Source: an uncultured Muribaculaceae bacterium
GTDB lineage: Bacteria; Bacteroidota; Bacteroidia; Bacteroidales; Muribaculaceae
DNA length: 44,900 nt
Assembly: GCA_934661195.1 (NCBI GenBank)
Contig: CAKUJD010000013.1
Coordinates: forward strand, 1-44,900
Direction of reading: 5' to 3'
The stretch's first letter is position 1. Each line of letters starts with the position of its first letter. The notes beneath the pieces were generated by a model. The model was given only the letters and a program-made list of their open reading frames with translations, was not told the origin of the DNA and did not search any database. The translations under genes and the position numbers were made by a program. Positions 1-8,520 of this stretch are shown here, one piece after another.

Positions 1-77
1 AGCCGGCGGTATTTGGCATCGGCCTCGGGGCCCGTCTGTTCGGGCTTAAAGGCCGGGGGAGTTAGAAAGTTTGACAT
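1..77 (-). CDS. glpT: Probable glycerol-3-phosphate transporter, N-terminal fragment
   Basis: An ATG on the minus strand at 77 opens a frame that runs off the window start after 25 codons. The peptide starts MSNFLTPPAFKPEQ and continues to a KYRRL motif. This resembles the cytoplasmic N-terminus of GlpT-type MFS antiporters, where a short F-x-P-x-x-x-K-P segment is followed by a YRRLRWQ-like motif before the first membrane helix. It lies 125 bp behind glpC on the same strand, which fits a transporter feeding the dehydrogenase operon. Only the extreme N-terminus is visible, so the assignment rests on that motif plus context. Another MFS organophosphate transporter is possible. Confidence 0.5.
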   Translation of the reverse strand, partial: MSNFLTPPAFKPEQTGPEADAKYRR

Positions 78-202
78 GTCTTATTCTGTTGTTTTTTTAG
101 TTTGTTTTTTGTCTTGTGGGATATGCAGACCAATAAAAGCCGCTTCCGCCCCGCTAGCCGTTAAGGCGCCGGGGCGAAGGCCGCTTGATATGGATTGATG
201 CC

Positions 203-1456
203 TTATTTGTTGAGCTCGATGGTCTTCTCCACGTCGAGCGCGTCGGCGATGATCGAAATCGGGTTCATCACCTGGTAGCCGGTCGACATCTCAATCTGCC
301 ACTTGCAGGTTTCGCAGTCGGTGGCCACCACGTCGGGGTTGACGCGCTTGATGTTGTCGAACAGGCTCGAGCCGATGGCCTGCGAGGTCTCGTAGTTCTC
401 ACGCTTGAAGCCGTAGGTGCCGGCGATGCCGCAGCACTGCGACTCGAGCATGGTGAACTCCACGCCCGGAATCATCTTCAGCAGCTCGGTGCTGTAGATG
501 GCCCAGCCCATCTTCTGCATGTGGCAGGCCGTGTGGTAGGCCACGCGCAGTTTGTAGTCGGGGCGGAAGGCGAGCTTTATCTTGCCCTCGTCCACGAGGC
601 GGAAGAGGAAGCGGGTGGCCAGGGTGAGGCCGTCGCGCACGTCGGCGTTGTCAACGCCCAGCAGGTGGGGATACTCGTCGCGCATGGTGAATGTGCAGGT
701 CGAGCTGGTGGTGAGCACGGGGCGCTTGTCGTCGGCCACCGACTTGCGTATTGAGTCGGTGTTGAGCTGCGCCTGGCGCTTGGCCTGGCCAATGAGGCCG
801 TTGGAAATCAGGGCCACTCCGCAGCACTTCTCCTTTTCGAGCAGGTGCACCCCATAGCCCACGGCGTTCATTACCTTCACCAGGTCTTGGCCCAACTTGG
901 GAAAGTTGTAGTTCACATAGCAGCCGTGGAAGTAGCTCACGTGCTTCTTGTAGGAGTCCTGCTTCTTGAGGGCGTTGCGCTTGAACCACGTTTCGAACTT
1001 CAACGACGAGTATTTGGGGAACGAGCGGTGCTTGTCGATGCCCATCACGCTGTGCAGCACGCTCTTGGTGATGGGCAGGCCCAGGGCGAAGTTGGTGACC
1101 GGAGCCACAATGTTGGCCATGGTGCCCACAAAGTCGGTGTTGGCCAGCATGGTGTCGCGCAGGCTGGGCTTGTGGGTGCTGTAGTCGATGCGCGCCTTTT
1201 GAATTATGTCGCCAATCTTCACGTCGTTGGGGCAGGCCACCTCGCAACGCTTGCAGTTGAGGCACATCTTCAGCGCCTCGTCGAAGAAGGCAGGGTTCTT
1301 AAGACGGTAGCGCGCGCCGTCGGGTCCGCTCTGCTTGGGGCCGGGATATTTCGGGTTGACTGCCGCAACGGGGCAGTAGACCGTGCAAATCGAGCACTTA
1401 AGACACTGCTCGAAGTTGTTTGCGCTTATGCTGCTTAATTGAGTTTCGTTTGCCAT
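203..1456 (-). CDS. glpC: Anaerobic glycerol-3-phosphate dehydrogenase subunit C
   Basis: This is the membrane-associated iron-sulfur subunit that passes electrons from GlpAB to the quinone pool. Two ferredoxin-type 4Fe-4S motifs lie at the N-terminus: C18-x2-C21-x2-C24-x3-C28-P and C65-x2-C68-x2-C71-x3-C75-P. The rest holds two CCG domains. The first has CYVNYNFPKLGQ and EKCCG; the second has HTACHMQKMG and SQCCGIAGTYG. The length of 417 aa is close to the usual GlpC. It starts 10 bp after the glpB stop, so it is the third gene of a glpABC operon. No transmembrane helix is evident, as in other GlpC proteins, where attachment is peripheral. The assignment is firm. Confidence 0.95.
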   Translation of the reverse strand: MANETQLSSISANNFEQCLKCSICTVYCPVAAVNPKYPGPKQSGPDGARYRLKNPAFFDEALKMCLNCKRCEVACPNDVKIGDIIQKARIDYSTHKPSLRDTMLANTDFVGTMANIVAPVTNFALGLPITKSVLHSVMGIDKHRSFPKYSSLKFETWFKRNALKKQDSYKKHVSYFHGCYVNYNFPKLGQDLVKVMNAVGYGVHLLEKEKCCGVALISNGLIGQAKRQAQLNTDSIRKSVADDKRPVLTTSSTCTFTMRDEYPHLLGVDNADVRDGLTLATRFLFRLVDEGKIKLAFRPDYKLRVAYHTACHMQKMGWAIYSTELLKMIPGVEFTMLESQCCGIAGTYGFKRENYETSQAIGSSLFDNIKRVNPDVVATDCETCKWQIEMSTGYQVMNPISIIADALDVEKTIELNK

Positions 1457-1465
1457 GTCAGTGAA

Positions 1466-2707
1466 TTAGTCATTTAAAATGTTGTTAGCAACCTGCAGCG
1501 CGGTGAGCATCGACACTCCGGTGCCATCGGCCAGCTTAAGCGAGTTGTGGCCGCTCAGCACCGAGCCTGCGGCATAGAAGTTGTCCACCGTCTTGCCGCC
1601 GAGGCTCACACGTAGCTTGTCGTCGGTCTTCACGCCGAACTCCTGGTAGGGCTGGGCGTCGAACACGTCTTCGCGGGTCCAGCTTACGCGGTTGGCAGCG
1701 GCGTCAACGTCGAGGTTGAAGGCCGTCTCCCACACGCGCTGGTAGTTGGCGCTCAGGCCGCGGCTCATGAATGAACCCGTGGCCAGCACAAATGTGTCGG
1801 CTGCCAGCTCGGCGCCGGTGAGGTTCTCGGTCTCGATGCTGGCCAGGTGCTGGCCCTTGAACTTGCCGCCCTTCACGCGGTCGCCGGCAATGTAGGTGCC
1901 GCCCAGTGCCTCAAAGCGCTTGCGCAGCAGCGTCTCGGTGCGCACGCCGGGCACCGACGGGGGCAGTGTGGCCACAAACTTCACTGTGGTCTTCACCAGG
2001 TTGCCGAGCAGGGCCACGCCATTGCCGTCGGCAATGCCAAGCACTGCGGGCAGCAGCACTGCATCCTCGCCTCTGAGCACGGCGTTGATGGCCTGCGCTG
2101 CCTCTTCGAGCTGCCCGCCGCGCTCCAGCACCTTGGCGATGTTGGTGGCGCGCATCTCGCTGGGGCTGCGGCGTGCCACCTCAAGTGCGGGAGTGCTTAT
2201 GGTCTTGATGGTCACTTTGGCGCCCATCTTCTCCAGCGCGTCGGCCACAAAGGCCACGGGGAAGTCGAGGTAGCCGTTGATGTTGACTATGGCCACATTC
2301 TTGTATTTAATCGACGCGGGCTCGTCGAGGGTCAGGTATCCGCCAATGGTGAGCCATGCTGGCATGGCCACGCCCATGGGGCTCAGACGATAGTGGTTGC
2401 GGGCTGCATCGCCCTCCACGGCCAGTCCGGCGTCGGCCAGCAGCTGTTTGGCTTCGCCTGCCAGCTTAGCCACGTCGGCCACCTTCTTGTAGGGGTGTGC
2501 GGCGCCGAGCTTGGCAATTGCCTCGGTGGGGTTGGCCACCGTGTTGCCCTGCTCGTCGTGTCCCAGCAGGTCGAACGAGCCTGAGTTAAAGTGCAGAGTG
2601 CTGTGGCCGGCAGCCACAAGGGCCACCTTTTTGCCGGCCTTGGCCAGCTTGATGCCCGCGGTGAGGCCGCTGAGGCCTCCACCTATTATTATAGAGTCGA
2701 ACTTCAT
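1466..2707 (-). CDS. glpB: Anaerobic glycerol-3-phosphate dehydrogenase subunit B
   Basis: This is the flavin-containing second subunit of the anaerobic glycerol-3-phosphate dehydrogenase. The N-terminus (about residues 4-30) is a Rossmann dinucleotide motif, IIGGGLSGLTAGIKLAKAG. The C-terminal part contains the FAD-contact segment NFYAAGSVLSGHNSLKLADG. At 413 aa it matches the family. Its ATG overlaps the glpA stop by 4 bp (ATGA), the usual sign of translational coupling. In characterised systems GlpB sits between the catalytic GlpA and the electron-transferring GlpC. Nothing is missing or unusual in the sequence. Confidence 0.94.
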   Translation of the reverse strand: MKFDSIIIGGGLSGLTAGIKLAKAGKKVALVAAGHSTLHFNSGSFDLLGHDEQGNTVANPTEAIAKLGAAHPYKKVADVAKLAGEAKQLLADAGLAVEGDAARNHYRLSPMGVAMPAWLTIGGYLTLDEPASIKYKNVAIVNINGYLDFPVAFVADALEKMGAKVTIKTISTPALEVARRSPSEMRATNIAKVLERGGQLEEAAQAINAVLRGEDAVLLPAVLGIADGNGVALLGNLVKTTVKFVATLPPSVPGVRTETLLRKRFEALGGTYIAGDRVKGGKFKGQHLASIETENLTGAELAADTFVLATGSFMSRGLSANYQRVWETAFNLDVDAAANRVSWTREDVFDAQPYQEFGVKTDDKLRVSLGGKTVDNFYAAGSVLSGHNSLKLADGTGVSMLTALQVANNILND

Positions 2708-4326
2708 TTTTCCACCTCCTTTTTGTCAACAAACTTATTGAGGCCGCAAAGACCCTGATAAATAGTGGCTGTGAGCTGGGCCTCGTTGAGCGTGTCGCCC
2801 CAGGCCACAGGCTGCATGCCCTTCCAGCGCTCGTTGATGAAGCTGGCAAGGTCGGCGCCGCTCTTGGCGGTGTCGCCGCTTTCCTTGCCCAGCACGCAGG
2901 CTGCGCGGCAGGCGCACAGCTCGCCTTGGCAGGTGCCCATGCCCACGCGCGTGCGGCGGCGCAGGTTTATGAGGTTGTGCACGTGCAGCTGGTTGATGGC
3001 ATATTTCACCTCGCCCACGGTCACCTCCTCGCATTCGCACACAAGGGCGTCGTCTTCGTTGTCACCGCTCTTGATTTCGCTTGTGAGTGTGCCGTGGCGG
3101 CCTTCGGCGGCCTTCTGGGCGTAGCTGTATGTCTTGTACTGCTCGTCGTTGCGCGGCTCTGAGCCTGGCAGCGGTGTGGTGGCAGTCTCGCACTTCTTGT
3201 CGATGCCCAGCTTCTTGCAGGCCAGGTCGGTGGCTTCCTCGGCCATCATGCGGTAGGTCATCATCTTGCCGCCGGTGATGGTTATGAAGCCCGCCATGCC
3301 GTCGCGCGACTCGTGGTCGAGGCACACGATGCCGCGGCTAATGCTGCGGCCGCTGGGGTCGTCGTCGCTGGCCACAAGCGGGCGCACGCCTGCGTAGGCG
3401 CGCAGAATGCGTGTGGTGGCCAGGCTCGGGGCCAGCTTCTCGCCCTCGCGCATGAGTATGTCGACCTCTTCGGGGGTCACCTTCATGTGGTCGCACTCCT
3501 CAAATGGCACGCGGTCGCTGGTGGTGCCTATTACGCACACGGTGTCGTCGGGCACCAGAATGTCGGCGTTGGCCGGCTTGCGGCAGCGGTTAATCACCAT
3601 GTTGTTAACGCGGTGGCCGAAAATGAGCAGGGCGCCCTTGGCCGGGAACATGTTCACCGTGATGCCGGCCTGCTTGGCCACCAGGTGGCCCCAGATGCCG
3701 GCTGCGTTGATTGTGAGGTCGGCATGCACCTCGCTTATCTCGCCGTTGTGGTTGTTGCGCAGCTTCACGCCCACGCAGCGGTTCTGCTCCACCAGCAGCT
3801 CCACCACCTCGTGGTAGGTGAGCGTGTCGGCTCCGTGCAGGCGCGCGTCCACCACGTTGGCCGTGGTCAGGCGGAATGGGTCAACCGAGGCGTCGGGCAC
3901 TTTCACCGCGCCTATCAGGGTGGGGTTGACGGCCGGCTCCATGCGGCGGGCCTCGGCGGGGTCGATGGCCTCGGCGTTGATGCCTGCCTTGTGGCACGCC
4001 TTCACGAAGGTGTCCTGATAATTCAGGTCGTCCTCGGGCAGCGTGATGAAGAGACCCTCGGTCTCGTCAACGCAATGACGCGCAATTTTGCGCAGCGTCA
4101 TGTTCTCCTTGATGCACTCAGCCGCCGACTCTCCGTCGGTCACGGCATATCGCGCACCGCTGTGCAGCAGGCCGTGGTTGCGGCCTGTGGCGCCGTAGGT
4201 GAAGTCGTAGCGCTCCACCAGTAGGACGCTAAGACCACGCATGGCGCAGTCGCGGGCAGTGCCGGCACCTGTGATGCCGCCACCTATCACGATTACATCG
4301 TAATGCTTTTTTACATTATTACTCAT
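2704..4326 (-). CDS. glpA: Anaerobic glycerol-3-phosphate dehydrogenase subunit A
   Basis: This is the catalytic FAD subunit that oxidises sn-glycerol 3-phosphate to dihydroxyacetone phosphate. A Rossmann motif (DVIVIGGGITGAGTARDCAM) lies near residue 10, followed by a DAO-type oxidoreductase domain with YGATGRNHGLLHSGARYA. The C-terminal about 110 residues are a BFD-like [2Fe-2S] domain with ALVCECEEVT and MGTCQGELCACRAAC, as in E. coli GlpA (542 aa; here 540). I chose the ATG at 4326; an in-frame GTG at 4329 would add one residue. It is the first gene of glpABC and overlaps glpB by 4 bp. A promoter and an inverted repeat lie about 100 bp upstream. Confidence 0.95.
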   Translation of the reverse strand: MSNNVKKHYDVIVIGGGITGAGTARDCAMRGLSVLLVERYDFTYGATGRNHGLLHSGARYAVTDGESAAECIKENMTLRKIARHCVDETEGLFITLPEDDLNYQDTFVKACHKAGINAEAIDPAEARRMEPAVNPTLIGAVKVPDASVDPFRLTTANVVDARLHGADTLTYHEVVELLVEQNRCVGVKLRNNHNGEISEVHADLTINAAGIWGHLVAKQAGITVNMFPAKGALLIFGHRVNNMVINRCRKPANADILVPDDTVCVIGTTSDRVPFEECDHMKVTPEEVDILMREGEKLAPSLATTRILRAYAGVRPLVASDDDPSGRSISRGIVCLDHESRDGMAGFITITGGKMMTYRMMAEEATDLACKKLGIDKKCETATTPLPGSEPRNDEQYKTYSYAQKAAEGRHGTLTSEIKSGDNEDDALVCECEEVTVGEVKYAINQLHVHNLINLRRRTRVGMGTCQGELCACRAACVLGKESGDTAKSGADLASFINERWKGMQPVAWGDTLNEAQLTATIYQGLCGLNKFVDKKEVEK

Positions 4327-4420
4327 CACCTAATTCTATTGCTTCTAAGGTTGTTATATTATCCAGCTTTCGTGAAAAGCAAATTAGGGCGCAGGGCTTG
4401 CGCCTTTCGCCACCGTTCCG

Positions 4421-4440
4421 CTTTTGTTTCACAACAAAAG
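4421..4440. promoter_or_regulatory. Inverted repeat at the glpABC promoter, probable GlpR operator
   Basis: A perfect 8-bp inverted repeat, CTTTTGTT-TCAC-AACAAAAG, overlaps the -7 box and predicted start point of the glpA promoter. A related sequence, TTTTGTTTCCGCAAAAAA (4593-4610), overlaps the -33 box of the divergent regulator gene. Repression of glpABC and autoregulation by the DeoR-family protein encoded next door is inferred from position and symmetry. Confidence 0.55.
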
Positions 4441-4465
4441 TAGTTATAATTATCTAACCAACAAA
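4435..4465 (-). promoter_or_regulatory. Bacteroidota-type promoter of glpABC
   Basis: On the minus strand a TTTG -33 box (4465-4462) is followed after 19 bp by TACTTTTG (4442-4435), matching the Bacteroidota consensus TTTG / TAnnTTTG. The predicted start near 4428 leaves an untranslated leader of about 100 nt before the glpA ATG. Confidence 0.65.
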
Positions 4466-4593
4466 ATTTTTACTGCCCTTTTTTATATTAATGTGTGGCA
4501 ATGTGGCGGTTGCGGTCTCCGCGCCAGTGCCGTGGCCGGTTTGCAAACGAAAGCGCGGCTTGGCATGTGTGCGGTTTTACTGCCGCAATTTGT

Positions 4594-4623
4594 TTTGTTT
4601 CCGCAAAAAAATCACTACTTTTG
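4594..4623 (+). promoter_or_regulatory. Promoter of the DeoR-family regulator gene
   Basis: TTTG at 4594-4597 and TACTTTTG at 4616-4623, 18 bp apart, match the Bacteroidota consensus. Transcription would begin near 4630, about 100 nt before the regulator ATG. The -33 box lies within a sequence resembling the glpA-side inverted repeat, which suggests autoregulation. Confidence 0.6.
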
Positions 4624-4733
4624 CAATGAAAGCCATTTTGCCATGCCGCCCGCCGGCAAGCGAAGACGCCGCCTGACCGCCGCGCACAGCTTCCCTTTTT
4701 ATTATCCATACAACTAACAACTCCAAAACAATT

Positions 4734-5495
4734 ATGACCAAAGAACAACGTCACACATTCATTCTCGACAAGCTCCTCAAAAGCGGCTCCATAATGGTGT
4801 CCGACCTGGCTCAAATGCTGTCGGTGTCGTCGGTAACCATACGCAAAGACCTCACCGAGCTTGAGAAGGCGGGAAAGCTGTATCGCAGCCACGGCAAGGC
4901 TATTCTGCTCAACCCCTTCACCAACAACCGCTCGGTGAACGAAAAGGAGAAGCTGTCGGCGAAGGAGAAGGACGACATTGGCCGCGAGGCGGCAAAGTTG
5001 ATCACCACCGACGACTCCATAATCATTGCCTCTGGCACCACCGTTCACGCCCTGGCGCGCAACATCAGGCCGCACCACCGCCTCACCGCCGTCACCGCCT
5101 CGATCGAGGTGGCCCAAATCTTGGCGCAGGACGAGAACATCGACATTCTGCAGCTGGGTGGCATGCTGCGCCACAGCAGTCTTTCGGTGGTGGGGCACTA
5201 CTCACGCATGCTGCTGCAAAACTGCTCGTTTTCAAAGCTCTACATAGGCGTCGACGGCATTGACTTCGACTTTGGCTTCTCGACCACCGACATGCGCGAG
5301 GCCGAACTCAACCGCGAGATGATGGCCGCCGCGCAAAAGACCATAGTGCTGGCCGACAGCACCAAGTTTGGCCGCCGCGGCTTTGCCAAAATCGGCAACC
5401 TCGACGAGATTGATCTCATCATCACCGACTCGCGAGTGTCGCCCGCCGTGGTGAAGCAAATCGAGGAGCTTGGCATCGACCTGATCATAGCTTAG
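4734..5495 (+). CDS. glpR: DeoR/GlpR-family transcriptional regulator
   Basis: Residues 1-57 form a DeoR-type winged helix-turn-helix; the recognition region is VSDLAQMLSVSSVTIRKDL, followed by the typical LYRSHGKA. Residues about 75-235 are the DeoRC sugar-phosphate sensor domain, with a signature near the C-terminus (ADSTKFGRRGFAKIG). The length of 253 aa is normal. Proteins of this family repress catabolic operons and release DNA on binding a phosphorylated sugar or polyol. Divergence from glpABC and a shared symmetric motif in the 404-bp spacer point to glycerol-3-phosphate metabolism as its target. The gene symbol is inferred from context; the family assignment is firm. Confidence 0.85.
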   Translation: MTKEQRHTFILDKLLKSGSIMVSDLAQMLSVSSVTIRKDLTELEKAGKLYRSHGKAILLNPFTNNRSVNEKEKLSAKEKDDIGREAAKLITTDDSIIIASGTTVHALARNIRPHHRLTAVTASIEVAQILAQDENIDILQLGGMLRHSSLSVVGHYSRMLLQNCSFSKLYIGVDGIDFDFGFSTTDMREAELNREMMAAAQKTIVLADSTKFGRRGFAKIGNLDEIDLIITDSRVSPAVVKQIEELGIDLIIA

Positions 5496-5518
5496 CAGCC
5501 ACACTCATATAGAATGAA

Positions 5519-5562
5519 ACACAGGGAGGGCGCGGAAAAACAATTCCGCGCCCTCCCTGTGT
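5519..5562. terminator. Hairpin between convergent glpR and DUF6048 genes
   Basis: A perfect 19-bp stem (5519-5537 with 5544-5562; loop AAACAA) lies between two converging genes and probably ends both transcripts. Neither side has a clear T-run, so it is not a classical intrinsic terminator. Confidence 0.6.
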
Positions 5563-5577
5563 GTTATGCTGTTAGCG

Positions 5578-6465
5578 TTATTGCTGTTGCGGCTGGGCTG
5601 CAGCCGGAGCAAGGGCCGGCTTGTCGGTTTTAGGCCACTTGCCCTTGCTCAGCGGCAGGGTGTAGTAGAGGCTGAAGCCTGCCGTGAGGCTGCGCTCGCG
5701 GTTGCCGTAGCCGGGCACATACCATGGCGCGGAATATCCGTTGCGCTTGTAGCTGAGCATCTTGTGCCACTTCACCTGCCAGCCCATCGACAGGTTGCGC
5801 CACAGCTGCACGCGCAGCCCCAGCAGCACCTCGGCCCACAGGGCATGCGACTTGAGTCCCTTCAGGTCAAACTTCTCGCTCTCGTTCCAGTAGCCGTCGC
5901 TCACGGTCACGCCCGTCACGTCGTAGGTGAACGCGCTTGCGCCCAGCCGCGCGCCTGCCACCACCATATAGCGCGGCTCGCTCTTGAAGCGCAGGTTGTA
6001 GTTCACGCCCAGCCGCGCGTATGGCGACAGCTTGCCGCGGTAGGTGTAGTTCAGGTCGTCGGGCGTGTCCTTGGCCATGCCCGCGCCTATCTCCACCACG
6101 GGCTGCAGTCGGTTCCACATGTTAAGGGTGGCGCTCAGGTCCACGCCGCCGTACTTTTGCCCGAAAAGAGCCAGCACGGGGTCGAGGAAGTTGATGCCAA
6201 AAGTCACATCGGTGAGCAGCGGATAGCGCGGGTACACGCGCTTCAGCGAGTCGGCGCGCGCCTCGGCCAGTGCCGACAGCGTGTCGCCCGACAGATACCG
6301 CTCCACCACCTTGTCGTCGATGCCCTTGGGGGGCGCCTTCACGGTGTTGGTGCTTGGCGTCACGGGGGTGATGCGGCGCCCCGCGGGCTCTTGCGCGCCG
6401 GCGGTGAATGCCGCTGTCGCCGCAAGCAGTGCCGCCATTGCTGTGTGAAATTTAATCATAGTCAT
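5578..6465 (-). CDS. DUF6048-like outer-membrane beta-barrel protein
   Basis: The N-terminus (MTMIKFHTAMAALLAATAAF...AGAQ) is a signal peptide with cleavage near residue 24. The mature part alternates polar and aromatic residues as in small outer-membrane barrels, with strands such as YARLGVNYNLRF and YMVVAGARLGASAF. The C-terminus ends in a Pro/Gln/Ala-rich tail. In Bacteroides a DUF6048 gene typically follows a DUF6452 lipoprotein gene, and that order is kept here with a 4-bp ATGA overlap. The function is unknown; the paired genes probably make an envelope complex. I recognise it from context plus overall pattern rather than from a catalytic motif. Confidence 0.7.
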   Translation of the reverse strand: MTMIKFHTAMAALLAATAAFTAGAQEPAGRRITPVTPSTNTVKAPPKGIDDKVVERYLSGDTLSALAEARADSLKRVYPRYPLLTDVTFGINFLDPVLALFGQKYGGVDLSATLNMWNRLQPVVEIGAGMAKDTPDDLNYTYRGKLSPYARLGVNYNLRFKSEPRYMVVAGARLGASAFTYDVTGVTVSDGYWNESEKFDLKGLKSHALWAEVLLGLRVQLWRNLSMGWQVKWHKMLSYKRNGYSAPWYVPGYGNRERSLTAGFSLYYTLPLSKGKWPKTDKPALAPAAAQPQQQ

Positions 6466-6950
6466 TGGGCACGCATGTATATTTTAATGGCGATGCGGTT
6501 GGCGTTGGTTATCACGGGGTCGCTGATGGCCACCGAGTCGATGCCGTGGGCCGTGGCATGCCACGAGCCTATCTCAAACACATACATGGCTCCGCACTCC
6601 TGCGACACGAATGCCGGCACGGCGCGGTAGCGCAGAGTCAGCGTGTCGGTGGTGCGGGCCTCGGCCGTGCTTTGCCCGCCATAGTTCAGCACATAACTGG
6701 TTGAGTCGCAGCTGGGGCGCAGCGGCAGATACACCTGGCTCACCGTCTCGGCACTGAGCAGGGCAGAGTCGCCGGGTGCGCCTATGCCGCGCACTGTGAG
6801 GTTGGGCACCGACAGACTTTGCGTGCTGCCGCTGGTGTAGAACGCCGCCAGAGGCAGACTGCTGCCGTTGTCGGTGCAGCCGTCGCTGCTGCACGCCGTC
6901 AGGGCCGCAGCCAGTGCGGCGGCAGCCAGCAGTGTGTGGAGTGGGGTCAT
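6462..6950 (-). CDS. DUF6452-like lipoprotein
   Basis: The start at 6950 gives MTPLHTLLAAAALAAALTACSSDG, a lipoprotein signal with the lipobox LTAC. The ATG overlaps the stop of the nitroreductase gene as ATGA, which decides this start over the ATG two codons upstream at 6956. The mature part of about 140 residues is a beta-rich domain with TLTLRYRAVPAFVSQECGAMYVFEI, containing a late cysteine also expected in this family. It overlaps the downstream DUF6048 gene by 4 bp. The protein is predicted to sit in the outer or inner membrane leaflet as a partner of the barrel protein. Its function is unknown. Confidence 0.7.
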   Translation of the reverse strand: MTPLHTLLAAAALAAALTACSSDGCTDNGSSLPLAAFYTSGSTQSLSVPNLTVRGIGAPGDSALLSAETVSQVYLPLRPSCDSTSYVLNYGGQSTAEARTTDTLTLRYRAVPAFVSQECGAMYVFEIGSWHATAHGIDSVAISDPVITNANRIAIKIYMRAQ

Positions 6951-7483
6951 CGCCATTGCACTATCTCGTTGATGCCTTTTCTCACTTTGTGGCGCTCGCT
7001 GTGGCCGCCAGGCTCGGCGGGCCAGCCTATGGGCAGCAGCGCCACCGGCTCTTCGCCCTGCGCCAGCTGCAGAGCCTGCGCCACCGCCATGGCGTTGAAG
7101 GCGCACACCCAGCAGGTGCCAAGTCCCAGGGCCTGGGCGGCAAGCGTCATGTGGTCGACGGCTATGGCCGCATCGATGTGGGTGGCGTCCATGCAGTCGC
7201 CGCTGCGGTGCCAAGCCTGGCTGTGCAGCCCCACGGCCACAATCACCGCCGGAGCAGCCTTTATCCACTCTCGGCCGTAGGCTGCCGCCACTGCAGCCAG
7301 CGTGGCGGGGTCGGTGACCGCCACCATGCGGTAGGGCTGGCGGTTGCACGCGCTGGGCGCTATGCGGGCGGCCTCTGCCACTTTTTCTAACAGGTCGCGG
7401 CCCACCTTGCGCGTCGTGTCGAATTTGCGGCACGAGTGACGCTCGGCGGCCAGAGCCATGAATTCATCGTATCCCATATGCAT
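6947..7483 (-). CDS. Nitroreductase-family FMN oxidoreductase
   Basis: This 178-residue protein has the N-terminal nitroreductase signature: an R-x-S/C-x-R segment (ERHSCRKFD, residues about 15-23), then AARIAPSACNRQPYRMVAV, which contacts FMN. A later segment, AIAVDHMTLAAQALGLGTCWVCAFN, is the conserved helix of the FMN fold. Such enzymes use NAD(P)H to reduce nitro or quinone compounds; the physiological substrate cannot be inferred. It is somewhat short for the family, as are other minimal members. An alternative ATG two codons in (7477) is possible. It lies 22 bp after the glycosyltransferase gene and overlaps the DUF6452 gene. Confidence 0.88.
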   Translation of the reverse strand: MHMGYDEFMALAAERHSCRKFDTTRKVGRDLLEKVAEAARIAPSACNRQPYRMVAVTDPATLAAVAAAYGREWIKAAPAVIVAVGLHSQAWHRSGDCMDATHIDAAIAVDHMTLAAQALGLGTCWVCAFNAMAVAQALQLAQGEEPVALLPIGWPAEPGGHSERHKVRKGINEIVQWR

Positions 7484-7505
7484 TGTGAATTTAAAACAAA
7501 CGCCG

Positions 7506-8459
7506 CTATTTAAGCTCTTCCGAAATCTCGTAGTGGTTGCGGCCCGGAGCGTTGCGCGTTATCAGCTCGCCAAGGAATCCTGTGAGGAAGAACTGCGAGC
7601 CCAGAATCATGCACGTCAGCGCCAGATAGAAGTAGGGCGAGTCGGTGACCAGAATGTAGTGGTTGCCCACATGCAGGTTGTAGAGCTTCCAGGCGCCCAC
7701 CGTGATCACGGCAATCAGGCCCACGAAAAACATCAGGCTGCCCAGCAGGCCGAAGAAGTGCATCGGCTTGATGCCGAAGCGCGACTGAAACCACAGCGTG
7801 GCCAGGTCGAGGTAGCCGTTCACAAAGCGGTCGAGGCCGAACTTCGACACGCCATATTTGCGCGCCTGGTGGTGCACCACCTTCTCGCCGATTTTTGTGA
7901 AGCCTGCATTCTTGGCCAGATAGGGGATGTAGCGGTGCATGTCGCCATACACCTCGATGTGCTTCACCACCTCGCGGCGGTAGGCCTTGAGGCCGCAATT
8001 GAAGTCGTGCAGGTTGTGGATGCCGCTCACCTTGCGCGCCGTGGCGTTGAACAGCTTGGTGGGAATGGTCTTCGACAGCGGGTCGTAGCGCTTCTTCTTC
8101 CACCCGCTCACCAGGTCGTAGCCGTCGGCGGTTATCATCTTGTAAAGGGCCGGAATCTCATCGGGCGAGTCTTGCAGGTCGGCGTCCATGGTTATCACCA
8201 CATCGCCCTGTGCGCGCTCAAAACCAGTGTTAAGAGCCGGCGACTTGCCGTAGTTGCGGCGGAAGCACACGCCCTTCACGGCCGGATTCTCGCGGTGCAG
8301 GCGCTCAATCACCTCCCACGAGTTGTCGGTGCTGCCGTCGTTAATCATCAGCACCTCATAGCTGAAGTTGTTGTCTTTCATAACCCGCTCAATCCACGAG
8401 GCCAGCTCGGGGAGCGACTCCGCTTCGTTGTATAGCGGCACAACTACTGTAATGTCCAT
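7506..8459 (-). CDS. Family 2 glycosyltransferase, polyprenyl-phosphate sugar transferase type
   Basis: The N-terminal GT-A domain begins MDITVVVPLYNEAESLPEL and carries the nucleotide-sugar and metal motif ITMDADLQDSPDEIP near residue 90. The C-terminus has two hydrophobic helices (about residues 232-257 and 272-296), as in ArnC, GtrB and DPM1-like enzymes that load a sugar onto undecaprenyl phosphate at the inner membrane. It is 317 aa, the usual size. The preceding gene on the strand encodes a DUF4199 membrane protein, a common neighbour in Bacteroidales. The sugar and final glycan are unknown. Confidence 0.9.
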   Translation of the reverse strand: MDITVVVPLYNEAESLPELASWIERVMKDNNFSYEVLMINDGSTDNSWEVIERLHRENPAVKGVCFRRNYGKSPALNTGFERAQGDVVITMDADLQDSPDEIPALYKMITADGYDLVSGWKKKRYDPLSKTIPTKLFNATARKVSGIHNLHDFNCGLKAYRREVVKHIEVYGDMHRYIPYLAKNAGFTKIGEKVVHHQARKYGVSKFGLDRFVNGYLDLATLWFQSRFGIKPMHFFGLLGSLMFFVGLIAVITVGAWKLYNLHVGNHYILVTDSPYFYLALTCMILGSQFFLTGFLGELITRNAPGRNHYEISEELK

Positions 8460-8520
8460 ATTCGTATATATCTATTCTATGTGTAATATTCCTGTTAGCT
8501 GTCAAAAAAAAGTGTGTGGG

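Noticed and set aside
13..198. Plus-strand open frame at the window start
   Set aside because: It overlaps the minus-strand glpT N-terminus and lacks any coding character.
5519..5562. Classical intrinsic terminator
   Set aside because: The stem is strong but neither strand has a T-run after it, so it is kept only as a probable transcript end.
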